Positions 49,939 to 62,600 of a stretch of 64,000 nt of DNA are shown here, one piece after another. Position 1 is the stretch's first letter; each line of letters opens with the position of its first letter. This DNA is from Ficedula albicollis (Eukaryota; Chordata; Aves; Passeriformes; Muscicapidae), in NCBI RefSeq assembly GCF_000247815.1, contig NC_021684.1:14260558-14324557 (forward strand), written 5' to 3'. Position numbers and translations under genes: made by a program. The notes below the pieces were generated by a model. The model was not told the DNA's origin. It saw only the letters and a list, made by a program, of their open reading frames with translations, and searched no databases.

Positions 49939-51099
49939 CAGAGCTAAAGCGAGCACGGCTTTACACACGTCGCAACTGCCAGTAAGGACTGCACGGGCAA
50001 ATACTGGCTTCCCATCGCTCTCTGCCAGCCAGCTCGCAAACGCATGATGCATGTGGCCTCAACAGCTCTCTGAAAAGAAATCGTGACTCTTCCACTCAGA
50101 TATTCAGATTGCTTAGAGTAGACAAGAAAGATCCGGAGCCGCGTTTTTCCCCGAGACCTCCTGTGGTCCCTTTCTGTGACCTCCTGGTAGCAAAAGCCAG
50201 ACGCCGCACCCCGCAGACTCCACAGCGAACTGCTGGGTGTTAAGCAGAGCCTGCCCTCGGTGGGAACGCGCAATGCTGCAGCCTTGCAGCTCCCACACAG
50301 AGCCTCCCGCGATCCCCAGGCAGCACAGAGACGGCACAGACCAAGAAGGAACATGAACCTTCAGCTTTCGGATGTGAAGTCAACTGCCAGCTAAAGACAA
50401 CTAAGTCATAACAAGACACCTCATTCCTTTCTTGGAATATTTTTAATGAGTGACTGGAATAGCCCATCTGTGGCCAAACTACCCCACTGGCAGTGCCCAG
50501 CAGGTCCCCAAACACAGCCCTGGACAGCTGTACAGCATGGGACTGGATTGAAAGCATGACATTTTCCCAAGCCCACAACTCTCCAGCCCCATGGAGAGGG
50601 AATGGGAGGTTGTCACCTTGGCCCATGCCATCAGATACCTCCTGCCACCAACCCTGATGAAGAAGAAGCTTCAGCCCTGGCTGTGCTGGACCCCACGTAG
50701 AGGTACATGGAGTAGCTGTGATGAGCATCCCACCTCCTCTCTGTTATGGGCCAGATAGGCTTTGAGCCAAGTCCTGTTTCCACACCAGCTGTCTGCTGAG
50801 ATGAGTCCTGCCTAAGACAAAGGGCAATGGGGCAGCCACTTCCACTGCCCGGTGCCATCCCCTTAACACCACGTGAGCCGTCTTCTAAACACACACACCT
50901 GAAAACCCAAGTGTCTGATCCCCTATGGGACTTGGGTGCCCAAGGGACGTGGGTGCCCAAAGGCTATCCAGCTCCCAGGAGAGTGACCTGAATGCTGCAG
51001 TCAGGTCTCCCTGAGCCATGGGGGTGCAACTGCCCAGTGTGCTCAGTGGCTGAGGAGCCCTCTGCAACACACTCCTGTGCACTGCACACTTTCGCTTAC

Positions 51100-51255
51100 C
51101 TTTTCGGCTCTGGATTCGGCTGGGTTTTGGGCTCCTTCTTTTTTTTGGACTCCTTTTTGGAATCCTTTTTTGTCTCCGTTTCAGCGGCAGAGGCTTTGCC
51201 CCCCTCACCGTCTGCACTTGGCTGTGACCCACCAAGTAATTCTGCCATGAGTTGG
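51100..51255 (-). CDS. CADPS: Candidate cassette exon of CADPS, Lys/Glu-rich, 52 codons
   Basis: This 156-nt segment is open and bounded by a plausible acceptor (cactcccccaag) and a strong donor (AAAAG|GTAAGC). It enters with one base and leaves with two (AG), exactly the phase of the flanking constitutive exons, so it inserts 52 residues without a frameshift. The product runs S-QLMAELLGGSQPSADGEGG, then alternating acidic and lysine blocks (KKDSKKESKKKKEPK), then TQPNPEPK-R. This is a charged, probably disordered insert between HVHGN and PDGIGTV, just before the MUN region. I do not recall it in canonical CAPS1. A closer alternative acceptor (ccaag before T-GCA-GAC) also keeps frame and would give a shorter exon. 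The exon call is inferred from splice sites and phase, not from a homologue. Confidence 0.6.
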
Positions 51256-52310
51256 CTTGGGGGAGTGATTGAAATGCGGGGGGCAAGGCCGGCAGCAAAA
51301 GCGAAAGAAACGAGAAGAAAGCATGAAAAAATGAAACAAAAGAAAATTAAGCTGAAAGGAAACAACTGAAATCATATAACAATTGGCAAAGAAAGAACGA
51401 ATGAGCAACGGAAAGTCAGAACTAAAAAAGAAACTAAGGAAGCAAAACTTGGTTTCCATGACAAGATGTATGAAAGTAACTGCAAAAGCAAGCGACAGCC
51501 TTGCAATGTGAAACCTGGGCAATGCGTGTCGTAATTCAGGGTGGTATTTACCAGAGGGTATATGAAAACACCTAATTATTTTATAACATTCCTTTCTTCA
51601 GCAACATATGTAGGATACAAAGTGGTATCTCAAAATACACAATATAAATTAACAGAAAAAAAGCAGAAAAAGAAGCTGCAATAGATGCTACAGCTGTCAA
51701 TAAAATAAACTGAGAGGGGGAAAAGCACAGCTCCAGTTTTCCCATCAAAGGTTTGTCACATTTAAGAGAAAGGAACTGTCTTCTTCTGAAACTGAAATTG
51801 CTTTGTAACAGAGCAAAATAAAATTTTCAGTTATGTCTAAGAGATTTCTGAACTGATGTCACGTGGGCTTTAAATGAGACATAGGTGCCCAAGGGCTTGA
51901 AGCCCTTCTGAGCACTGAAGTTTGATACTGCTGAAAATTTCACTGCTACAACTTGTCAGATCCTCCTGCACAGCAATTAAATCAGTACAGAGTATCATTT
52001 ACTTCCATTTATTCAACCCGCGACAGTCACAGGGACTGCAACCGTATCTTGTTCAGAACTGCATCTTAGCAAGTGCCTGGGCAAGTAAGTTAAAAACCTT
52101 CATTTCTGGATCCTCTATGTGCATTTTTACTGCTTACATTAAACAAGCAATGAAACAAACAAACAAACCGACTATGCCACTAGAAGTGCTGCTGCCAAAC
52201 ATCCACTGTGAAAACAAATTGGGGACTGTTGTGCATTATCCAAGGAAACCTGTATTTGACAAAGTCATCCCTTGTTGGCAGGGCACTGCTAGCCAAGAAG
52301 AATTCCTTAC

Positions 52311-52498
52311 CTGTTGCCATGAACATGTGATGCACAAAAGGCAAAGCTGTAGTGAAGTAAGGTGGGGTCAATCATAGCTCCGTTTTCTGCGCGCTCTAGC
52401 AAATCTCTGAGGTAGCAGAGATGTCTGTGACAGCCTCTCACTCCATTACGTGCACAATACTCATCTAGCACAAAGACCTGGCCAGGACTAAACCAGCC
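52311..52498 (-). CDS. CADPS: CADPS exon: [15 protein letters not shown]...ASHVHGN
   Basis: This 188-nt exon follows acceptor tttctaaacag and starts in phase 0 with GGC TGG TTT. It encodes 62 codons: [18 protein letters not shown], then a Cys/His-rich stretch [18 protein letters not shown], then a stretch ending ASHVHGN. It ends with AG before donor GTAAGG, leaving a split Arg codon (AG|G). The sequence is essentially invariant compared with the mammalian CAPS1 I recall. It precedes the MUN region proper. Its phase-2 end is compatible with direct splicing to the exon at 41814-41915 or with inclusion of the candidate cassette at 51100-51255. Confidence 0.98.
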
Positions 52499-55400
52499 CT
52501 GTTTAGAAATAAAGAGACTTGATTTTAAATATAAGTTATTAAATACAAAGGCTATCAGATTTGGAGGTGTAGTGGTCAACTGTTCTAATAAAAGAAATAC
52601 AAACCTAAGGCTACATTAAGGAAAAAGGAGAGAGGTCACTCAAACAATACAGTCTGTATATCATCACTCAAACACAGCATATAATCAGTGCAAACATTAA
52701 CAAAATTATATTATGCTACCATTAAAGGGAAATGTCATTTAAAATGCTGAAAAGTTAGGCCAGTTCACGTCAGTGCCTAGCAAAAAAATACAGAGAAAAA
52801 AAAACCACCTTTAAGAGATGACAAGGTTTGGTTATTTAAACAGTGTGAAACAGTAGTCTCATTCTGAGGATGGGATTGTACATTTGGCAGGGAGCAGGAA
52901 GACTGATCGGGGGAAGAGGACTGAGGATTACACTGAAAAATGACTTCTCCTGCATTTGGCAGGTAGGAATGTCCTGCAGATGGAGAAAGGCAATTCTGCA
53001 GTTTCAGAAAGGGACGTTTCCCATTGTCCCTACTGCGTGCTGCTGGCAACACGCTCTGACATCGCCCAGCTCCTTGGCACCGAAACAAGGGGAGCTCTGC
53101 TCAAGAGCAGGGTTTCTTTGCACATCCAGGACCCTCAGATCATTTCTTTGTATCAGTCCTGAGGGAGGATGACAAAAGGCTTGTGGTGCAACGTCCAGAC
53201 TCCCAAGAGGACACCTTTCCCTGCAAGGGGATGGCTCCGGTGAAGGTCCTGGGACAGCCGAAGTGGAGCGTGCCTCTGCCTTCAGGAAAGGGGCTAACGA
53301 GAACAAGAATAATCTCGTAGATTGCTTTTCAGAACGCTGCAAAATCGTCAATATTTACATGGAAATTTGGGTGCTAAACAATTGCTAAGACGCAGCTCTG
53401 GAATGCATCAAGCTGCAAAATCTTTCATCGTTTAATTGAAAAGTTCCTGCAGCGGGCGGGAGAGTAGTTGAGGCAGAGCACTGCCCCTATAGGCAACTTC
53501 TTTGCCACCCCATCTGTTACCCCAAATGCTACATCTTAGAAACAACACTGCTGTGAAAGATTAAAATATATTTTCTACCACTCAGATGACACCAAATCTT
53601 TTCTAGATGCCAAAATAGCTGCTTTGAAAAGAGTTGAAGAAATATCAATTAAGAGCTCAAAGACATAGAGAAGGATTTGCTCATCCTTATTGGGCCAACT
53701 CCAAAACAGATTGAGAAAAGAATTAAAATAATGAGGGGAAAATGATAGATATAGGGAGTAGCTACAGCGCTGGGATCACTAGGAGTGCACATTTCAAAAT
53801 GAAGGCACAGAACAATGCAGATGGGACAGCCCTCCGGAAGGCTATTTTTTGGGAGGGGTATATTTGCCTTCACCCCTTTTAATGGTATTTTTGTCTGCTT
53901 TTTGGTTGGTGATATTATGCTTGATTCTGGAGTTCTTTATGTTGCCTGTTTGTTACATCCTAGACCATCTCTTGTCTCTCCTCACGTAAGTGTTTGGTGG
54001 TCAGGCATGGTAAAAATATGGAAATGCCATGATTGCTCTGGTTTTGGACATAGGGGTAGAAGTGCAGCTGAAATTGTTATATTCACCTAGTACAAAGAAA
54101 GAACTCATTTCTCCCTATGGGGTGAAACCTTAGCTCTACTGACAGTGATGGGAAGGCTGGCACTGATTTCACTGGAGTCAAGTATCAGAGTCTGAGGCAA
54201 AGGAAGCAGAGGCTGAACCCAGCGATCTGGAGCATGCCACATTGCTCCCCTGAACTGGGGTCTGTGATGTGCTGGCTCTCAGGAGAACAGGAGGGAGGAT
54301 GGTAAACACCCAAAATCGCTGCCATGGTGCAATGAGGGGAAGCGTGAGCAGAGATCAGAGGTTCAGTGATGAGCCCCAGACCTCATGAGTGCACAGGCAG
54401 CAGAACCAGAGCACAGGAGGACCAGGAGGTTTTCCTTTGCACGGCAGAGGTAGGAAATAAAACACTTGCTGCTGAATGGGGATCCAATGGAGCAGTAAAT
54501 GCTGCTCCCCACAGCTCCAGGAAAACCCCTAAGGTTTGATGAAAAGCGGTATTCAGACAGATCCCCAACATCTTCAGGCAGATCCTGGCTCTTGGGGAAG
54601 ATTTGCCTGGCCCAACAAGCTGAGCCAGCCAGCCTGGCAAACGCAGCTGACAGCGACGACACGCGGGGTGTCTGTCCCCAGTGCAGACAGGTGCAGCTCA
54701 GTGTGGCCTCACAGATTGTCTCCAATGGCATGGGGAGACCTGGAAGGGACAATGGAGGAAGGGCACAGAGCACGAGGAGCTCCACTGACTGTGTTCAACA
54801 AGCTGAACTGCTCTGATCAGGAGACACGTCCCAGGCACCAGCAGGGAATGCCAGGGGAGCTTTGGAGCTGGGAAAAGCAAGGTTGGTCAGGGCTGGTGAC
54901 ACACAGGCCAGTTGTCTAAAGGCAAATGCAACTTCTGGGAAAACCAGAGTTTTTGAGGGAAATTACACATTTCAGTAGTGGAATTTTTCCATTTATCATA
55001 GGAAATCTAAGAGAATTTTATATTGGTGGCCTGCTTCAAGGATCTCTTAACCTGACCCTCACATCATCTTGGTTAGGTTGGGTACTCTGAAGATCTTCCT
55101 CTGGTATGTGCTGCGCTGTATAATGCAAATTCTACGAATGCTCACACATCATGGACAACAACACAGCTCCAGCAGAGAGATGGCTGTGTGAGCTGGATGC
55201 TGGCAGTGGGTGGGGAAGTCTTGGGAAGAGTTGGAGGGCAGTTTCCGAAACAACACACAGATCCAAGTGAGAAGACTGAAGACTCACACGTGTGGGGTCC
55301 ATACTAAGCTGGAACAGGCGAATACTCTTCTCAAAAGTCCAGGAAATACTCTGAGAGTGACTGTATTATCAATTTGTGGATGATGGGCAAGACCCCTCTG

Positions 55401-57604
55401 TAAGCTCTGCAGAAAGTGTTCTTCCCCCTCTCCAGCACACAGCTCTCTGCCAGTAAACATCACTTCTGCTGTGGCTGGGATGAGTCAGCCAGGCTCTTTG
55501 TTTTCCTAGGGATGCCTGGCTCAGCTCACAACTGGGCTCACAATAGTGTTGTTTAACCTGGTTCCACAGAAAGGAAGCAATGCTGAGTTATCTTCTGTGC
55601 CAGGGTAAGTCTTCCCTGGCACCTCCACGTCCACGTTTGAAAACAACAAGAGGTGTGATGAGGCAAAACTCTGTGGGACCTTACACGGAATGTCCTGTAG
55701 GGAATAAGAATTGCCCAGTGGCACACAGAGCAGGCTTACCACGGGCTCACAGCTCCTCCTGCCAACTCAGCACAGTGCTATCACCAACATTCCAAGGACA
55801 CAGCAAGAATAGTGAGAACTCTTTGCAGTTTTTGAGGGCAGTCTGTTTTTACACCATAATCAGGACAAAAACATGGCAAAGTAAGTCAAGAAGCATGTGA
55901 AACCAAGCACAGGTGAACACAGGCCATTATTCTGTTCCTTACAACACTGCAATGGGTTATTTGAAACAAGATGGTTAATTGGTGATGCTCCACTCTGAAG
56001 AGGATGAGTCTTGGTGCTGAGGGGAGCTCCACCGCTCTGGTAGCTTCTAGCAAGGGCCTAAACATCTCCATAACAAGCAGAAGTGCGGCTGGTGGGTTTC
56101 TTGAAGAAAAACATTGTTAATCATTTTCAGTGATGGCCTCTCACCTCTCCATGAGTTTAATTCAACGGCCACAGCTCTCTCACCAGGCCCAAGACTGCAC
56201 AGCAACAAACCAGCAGCAAGCCAACCTCTCAGACATGCATGGATGGGGATGGTCTTCCTAGGGTCAGCCATGCGTGGGGAGCAGAAGCTGCATGCCAAAG
56301 TCACTGCCTGCCAGAGCAAGGACCTTGATGGAACCAGTGAGGAGCCTGCTGCAGGTCTGACAATGCTCCCACCAAGCCTACTTGTACCACTTGGGTATCT
56401 GCAGGTAAGGTGCAGCCTTCCCCCACCCCGTCCTTACCTCAGGGGATGTCCACAACTGTTCCTCCTAGCCCTGCCTCTCCTTAGGAAGGTGACAACTCAC
56501 TACTGCCAGTGGCATTTACTGGATATCAGTGCTTCAGAGGAGATTGGCCCTTGTGTGTGGTACACGGAGCAGGGCAGTGAGAGGAACACCATGGTGGAGG
56601 GGGACATGGAGGGCAGGATTTGAGACTGACAGCCTCCTTGCCAACTGCTCAGCTGTGTTCCCAGGCTGCTGCTTTTAACAGCAAGGCACTCAAGAGCTCC
56701 AGGGACTGCACAGCTGGCAAAGGCTCTTGGCACAGCATGGTCTTTCTGCTGAAGGAGCCCACCATGACACCCCAATGTGCCACCCTGTGCAACAGCAGGA
56801 GGGCAGCAGGTCAGAATCTGTCCCATGCCATGTTCAGGACATGTCCTCTGTTTCAGGATGATCTAGAAAGGATTCATCCTGTCATTTTCTCAAAAACTAA
56901 GAGCATCTTCATCCTCCTCAAACTGCTAAAAATTAATTGCTGAGGGTGCATTGTTATTGGTTATTTGTTATTTAAGCTCTTATAGTACATAGGAGCCCCT
57001 AAGCACTGCACCCCAGCTACAAGCTATCCTGGAACATCTCAGTGCCACTGTCCTCCTGTGGGCAAAGAGCTGCAACTGCTGCTGATGGGAGTACTCAGGA
57101 TGGGCATGCAACTATGTGAGCATGGAGAGACTGCAGCAGCACTGCAGTTATCCACACAGCCCCATCTGTTACCTGCTTGGGACCCCTGCTCATAAAGAGA
57201 CACAAAGCTGGGCCACAGTTATTCCTGGTGGGACTCCATTGACATGGGAGGTGGTACCAGACAGTCATCTTTTCCCTGTTCTTTCATCCAGAAGACTCTG
57301 GAAGGCAGTGCAGGAGGCTGCAAAACACTGCTCTCTACTTCACATTCCCACACTGGAGCTTCTCTTTGCAGGAAGAAACATTTTAAACATTGCAAACAGA
57401 AATGATAAAGACAGTGCGACTGGAGAAGAACAGCAGTCAGCTCACTGCAGGCAGCCTCTCAAAAGAAAACACCTCTGGGCCAAACTCAAACCTGGTGTAA
57501 ACAGAAGTCAATCTTCCAGCAACAGGGGGATTAGCCCCCAGTTGCACTAGCTTTGACTTTGCTGCTTGATGTTTATATCACTAGAGACCAAAGAATATAC
57601 TTGC
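52499..57604 (-). other. CADPS: CADPS intron, GC-AG type
   Basis: This 5106-bp intron begins GCAAGT and ends tttctaaacag. It is the only intron here without a GT donor. Its content is otherwise ordinary. The segment 54100-54200 has old, diverged repeat-like phrasing that I cannot assign. Confidence 0.88.
57599..57604 (-). promoter_or_regulatory. Non-canonical GC 5' splice site
   Basis: The sense strand reads TGTCTG|GCAAGT. Only this cut keeps the YSCL-GWFSPG frame. The positions after GC (AAGT) fit the strong downstream consensus typical of GC-AG introns. Confidence 0.88.
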
Positions 57605-57741
57605 CAGACAAGAATAGGAATCATTAAGTCTGTGGTCCAAAGTGAGGCGCTGAACCATCTCAAAGAGTGAAGCGTGGTCAAAGTTACAGGGATTGGAAGA
57701 GATAAATTCATCCATGCCATGCTTTTGAGCTCTATCTGCAT
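57605..57741 (-). CDS. CADPS: CADPS exon: [11 protein letters not shown]...DSYSCL (non-canonical GC donor)
   Basis: This 137-nt exon is the most upstream one in the window. The acceptor is ...gaacag with the exon starting AT-GCA-GAT, so the first codon is split after one base. It encodes 45 full codons, including [18 protein letters not shown] and [17 protein letters not shown], in the conserved CAPS segment between the PH domain and the MUN region. Joining to the next exon (GGC TGG, Gly-Trp) in frame requires splicing after CTG, so the intron begins GCAAGT. The nearby GT, four bases further on, would shift the frame into a stop. The next upstream exon was not found in the remaining 6.2 kb. 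Confidence 0.97.
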
Positions 57742-59075
57742 CTGTTCATTTATACATATAGAGAAAGACACCATTTAGAGAGATATAAGACATTTTAGTT
57801 GACAAATATAACAGAAAAAATATACAGTATGAAGCATGAAAGCCAAGTATCTCCTCTTCCCTCCATTGCCATTAAGTTTTTTCTTTGCAGGCTATACAGT
57901 ACACTTCACCTCCCATTGTCAACTTGCATCAGTTATGGACTATATTATTGCATCTAGGCAAAAGATTTTAGAATTAACATCTTGTCAACTGCTCATTATA
58001 GTACATTTATTCTGTACTTAAAACCAGAACACAAACGTACAAATTCACTCTGCATCTTACAATAGGCTATGAGCTAACAGAATTTTGGCTCACATAATTA
58101 AATTAGCTCCTATTTAGATAGTTGTGGTTAATTGTAATAGATTCTGCCATTCTAAAGAAGTTACAGCTTTTTTTTCTACATTTACTAGGTTTTCTAGGTA
58201 TCACACCAGTTACGTTGTTCTTTCTCCAAATGCCAATGTTTGTCTTCCCCACGGCAATTTTTTTTTCCTAACAGCAACTTTAAATGCTACCTCACTGAAA
58301 TAAAAAGATGCTCTTTTAAGCATTGCTAAGAAGTTAAATTGATATGTAGTTTGTTGTCACAGAGGCAGTAACCCGACAGTGCGCCGGAGCTGCCAGTCAT
58401 CCCGATGGAGAGACTGAATTTCCTCTGCCTAGATTACAAGCTGCCATTTTTGGGTGAATTAACAGCCTCAACGTATTCACACTTCTCTGCTTTGGGTGAC
58501 GTTTATGGGCACTAACTCCTAGGGGCTAATTAATTAATCTCAACATGGTTAACTAAACTACACCGAATTCAGCAGTTGAAATGAAGCCTCCAAGCCAGCC
58601 TGGGTGCGGCCAGCCAGGACCCCGCTGGGAGCAGGTTTTGTTCTAGCAGCGGCTGGGGAATTAAAGGACACCTTTCACTTGGTTTTGTCTGTGCTCAGCT
58701 TCCTACTATATGGGTTCTTGCCAAATCCTCGACAAAGAAAATAGGATTTAAATCCTTCCCCTGTTTATAGCCTCCTAGGGGAACTGGGTGGCCTTGAAAC
58801 AATGTGGCTGACAGGACACAAAAATGCAGTTTTCCGCAGCAGGAGTATATGGTAACTGTATTTGTTTTAAAACAAAATCCCTCTTTACCAGGAAAAAAAC
58901 CCAAAAATCCTTAATTAAAAAGAAAGAAAAAGTTTTAAATGAGAGTGAGAATGTTCTTTTATATATGTTTTACTATTCAATATTTAGCTGTGAAGGATGG
59001 CATGTAATTCCAAATACCTCATTTGTATCAGTGCTCTCACATAGTAATGATCATTGGTAGCAATCTTTACATTTT

Positions 59076-59644
59076 CTGTATAGTCTATCGTTATCTACAT
59101 ACAAACTGTATAAATAACATCACTCACTGGAAAGAAATCAGACAAATTGAAACATGTAGCATTTCAATTAGCTGCTAGCAGTACTTAATTCGGCTGTAGC
59201 TGGCAATTTTCCTCACTATAACCCCGCTGAATAAACACTGATGTTTTTCCTACAGAGGATTAATTTTTGAGGGTCTGCTCCCCTGTTTCACTGCTGGGTC
59301 ACGGCTGTAGCTGGCAATTTTCCTCACTATAACCCCGCTGAATAAACACTGATGTTTTTCCTACAGAGGATTAATTTTTGAGGGTCTGCTCCCCTGTTTC
59401 ACTGTATGTGCTGGGTCCCTGTATAGTCTATCGTTATCTACATACAAACTGTATAAATAACATCACTCACTGGAAAGAAATCAGACAAATTGAAACATGT
59501 AGCATTTCAATTAGCTGCTAGCAGTACTTAATTCGGCTGTAGCTGGCAATTTTCCTCACTATAACCCCGCTGAATAAACACTGATGTTTTTCCTATAGAG
59601 GATTAATTTTTGAGGGTCTGCTCCCCTGTTTCACTGCTGGGTCA
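59076..59644. repeat. Nested tandem repeat: 343-bp unit containing a 111-bp subunit
   Basis: A block starting ctgtatagtctatcgttatc occurs at 59076 and again at 59419 (offset 343). Inside, a roughly 110-bp subunit starting cggctgtagctggcaatttt occurs at 59191, 59302 (offset 111) and 59534 (offset 343 from the first). The last subunit has cctaTagagg for cctaCagagg. The order implies that the subunit duplicated within the first block as well as the whole block being copied. Confidence 0.95.
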
Positions 59645-62600
59645 TGCTGCCCCCCTAACCCTGCCTCCCTTCCAGGACCCAAATCCCCCCTCTCCCTCTG
59701 CCGTGCACTCAGCGCCAGGACAGAAGCAGCTGCCGATGGTGCTGAGTGAGGTGGCAGCACAAGGGGATGGGAACAACCTCCCTGGGGAGCACATCACCTC
59801 TATGGCACCTCTCCAGCATCCCTGGGCACGGCATGTGAAGCCCACCCAGCCCTGTGGCCTGCAGCACACACTGGCTCCTGTCTGTTTTGACAGCTTTCTG
59901 CCCCATTGTCTCTGTCCCTTTGGGCCAAGATGGATTTGATTGCTTTCACTCCCAAAGAGTTCGGCTGTGCTGTTTCCATTCCATCCCCAGTGCCCGGAAA
60001 ATGTTTTAACAGCTATTATCAGACTATTTTTAATGGCTTGCTGCTCTGCCCAGTTCCTCAGAGTTGACTGCAAGCTGACAAATTGGCTGGAGGCCTTCAT
60101 TTGCCAGCTTTGCTCAGAGATTTTATTACTTTTCAATTAGGAGCCCTGATACACTGTCAATCCTCCTGCTCAGCCGACGAGGCTCTGAGAGCCGAGTAAA
60201 TCAGCTGGAAATAGGAAGAGTCCTCTAGCCCTTTAGCTGGTGAACCTTTCTGAGCATATGTGCTAGAAAGCATGTCTGAAATTAGTATTTTTTATTCTGG
60301 ACAAATAAGCTTTTTCCTATATTACATTCTCTGAGCAAGGTGGGCACAGAGCAGACTTTCTGCTGGTGGGAACCGACTGAAGCACCGCTGGCTGGGCTTT
60401 TTACAATCTCCTGCCCAAGGCAGGGGCACAGAGTTCCCTGACAAGCATGAGAACAGACACAGTGATTAAATGTCCTCCACAACTATCCATAATCAGGGGC
60501 AATTTTACTTTCATTAAACACTTTGAAGCAACATCTTCCGTTGGGTGCCTGCTCGAAAGCCCATTTGCCCCAAATCTCTCCTCAACGGAACAACCACATG
60601 AAGAGAGAGACATCAGACATGGCACTGTGTGAGCTCAAGTGACCAGAAAAGCATTATGCACATGACTTCTGCTCAGTCAGTGATTTAAAATGTGGATTTC
60701 TGCCATGGGAAGGAGGATGAGCAGCTGCAGCTCTCCCTGCACAGCCCAGCACTGCAGCTCTTGCAAGACCAAACCATTTTGCACCAGCAGAGATACAGGG
60801 GCCAGGTGCACATCACCCACCCAGGGGATACAGCTGTTGTGATGTGAACTGGAGATGTCCGGGGAGAAAGGTAATACAGATGTGTATTTCTTTTAAATGG
60901 AATACCAGCTCCGGGCCAAAATTCTTAAAATTAGTAAAAAAGCAGGTTAAAGAAGTCAATCCAACTCATTTCCTCTTAATTATTCTAAACAAACAACCCA
61001 TGCACCTTGCAATTTATTTTTGCATTTTGATTTTCACAATGGGCTCACTTTTAAAAATGAAATTAATCTCATTATATCAAAACCATTAAACTCTGTAGGC
61101 AACACAAAAAGAACAGATCTAAATATATCACTCTGCTTCAGACAAATATCTGCAATTTAAAATAATGCCAGTATCTGCATATGAAATGTTTTATCTATAA
61201 TCCACCTTGTTTCAAAATGGCCTATATAGTTTGAATGTGATGTTAAACAGGCACAAAACGAAAATGGCTAATATACACCCACACTGTACAGCCAATTTTT
61301 AAGTACTTTAAATTAATTGTTTCAGTCAAATACAGCTGCTTTTTTGACCCTGCTCTGTTATTCTAGCTAAAAAGGAAGCAGAAACCAAAGAAAGAAAGTT
61401 ATATGATGCTCCAGTAATTTGCAATCCCTTCCCAAGGTGCCGTGCCAAGCTCGCTGGTGTTTCTTTGTTCGGGGCCCCAGCCAAAATGCTGCTGCAGGCC
61501 CACAAAAGTTATCTTACATATTTAGACAAGCTGCACACAACTGCAGCTGAAAGGTGTTCGATGGTGGTCTCAGGAGGGAGGCTGCCAGTGGAGGGACAGA
61601 GCCAGCTCAGGCTCCACAAACCTTTCTTCTGCAAAACTGCAGACTCTGGCCTTTTATATAACATTTGGTCCTCTGCATTACTGCCTTTTTAAAATACTGC
61701 CAGGTTTGTTTTGTCCGTTTTTATCCAGTTTGCATTTTGTGCTGACTCCATTAACTGTCATACACACCCTCCCTACATGTGTTTGAAATCAGAGTCTTAA
61801 AAATCTGCCAGTGTCAGGAACACAAAGGTTTCAACAGTAACAAGAATCATGAAAACCAAAGGACTGTCCCACTGTTTGGTTCTCTGAGGGCTGTATTTAT
61901 CTATCTGTTATTTAAAAAGGAAGAGACAAACCAGTCAAATCCCTCATTCTTTTTTTTCTTAAATGCATTTCCCTGCTCTCTGCATTTCTTTTGCTCCAGC
62001 AATAATTTTGGCAGATTTTGCTTTGAGAGCAGTGAAGTTAATAGCGGGGGACAAGCTCCATAAAAGAATTCTTGTTATAAAAGGCTTTAGGTAGCCATTT
62101 TATTGTAAGAATGTTTTACTCTAGATTTGTTTCTTTTCATTAATGAGTGACTTTGTCTTAGTACCAAAGGCAACTGAAAATCTAGTAAATTTTACAACAC
62201 ATTTCCCTGTTACAAGAACAATAAAAATCCACCAAACAAACAAAACCCCAAACAACTGTAAATTAAAAGGTGACTTTGTATCTTACTCATCTGGAAAATG
62301 TGTGCTTGTCATATCTGCTTGACATTACAAGAATGAAGATGTGGTTTGGACAGTAACAAACAATGACACTAGTCAACCTCATCAGGAGACATGAAATAAA
62401 GGAATGACAATGATTGATGGCAGCTATTCATTTACAGATATTTCTAGAAAAGTCTTCCCTGGCCTGGCTGGGCAAAGCAGGAGAACTTTTCCAGCCTGGC
62501 CATCAACGCACCACAGTGGGCAGCTCACGGAGTGCCCACTGCAGCCCACTGCCTGCCCTGAGGGCCAGCGGGGTCCCCGCCTGCTCAGGGACACACTTGG

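Larger units (their letters stand above)
41916..52310 (-). other. CADPS: CADPS intron (split in two if the 156-nt candidate exon is used)
   Basis: This is a 10395-bp intron, the longest in the window. It holds the (ATCC)126 tract, a (GGGA)6 run at 49915-49938, AT-rich sequence at 43.6-44.2 kb, GC-richer sequence at 46.9-47.7 kb and 49.2-49.4 kb, and the candidate exon at 51100-51255. A 226-codon minus-strand frame at 47136-47816 has no recognisable domain. Confidence 0.88.

Noticed and set aside
54120..54200. Old repeat-like phrasing (ggcactgatttcactggagt)
   Set aside because: It resembles ancient amniote repeats but has no boundaries or recognisable family.
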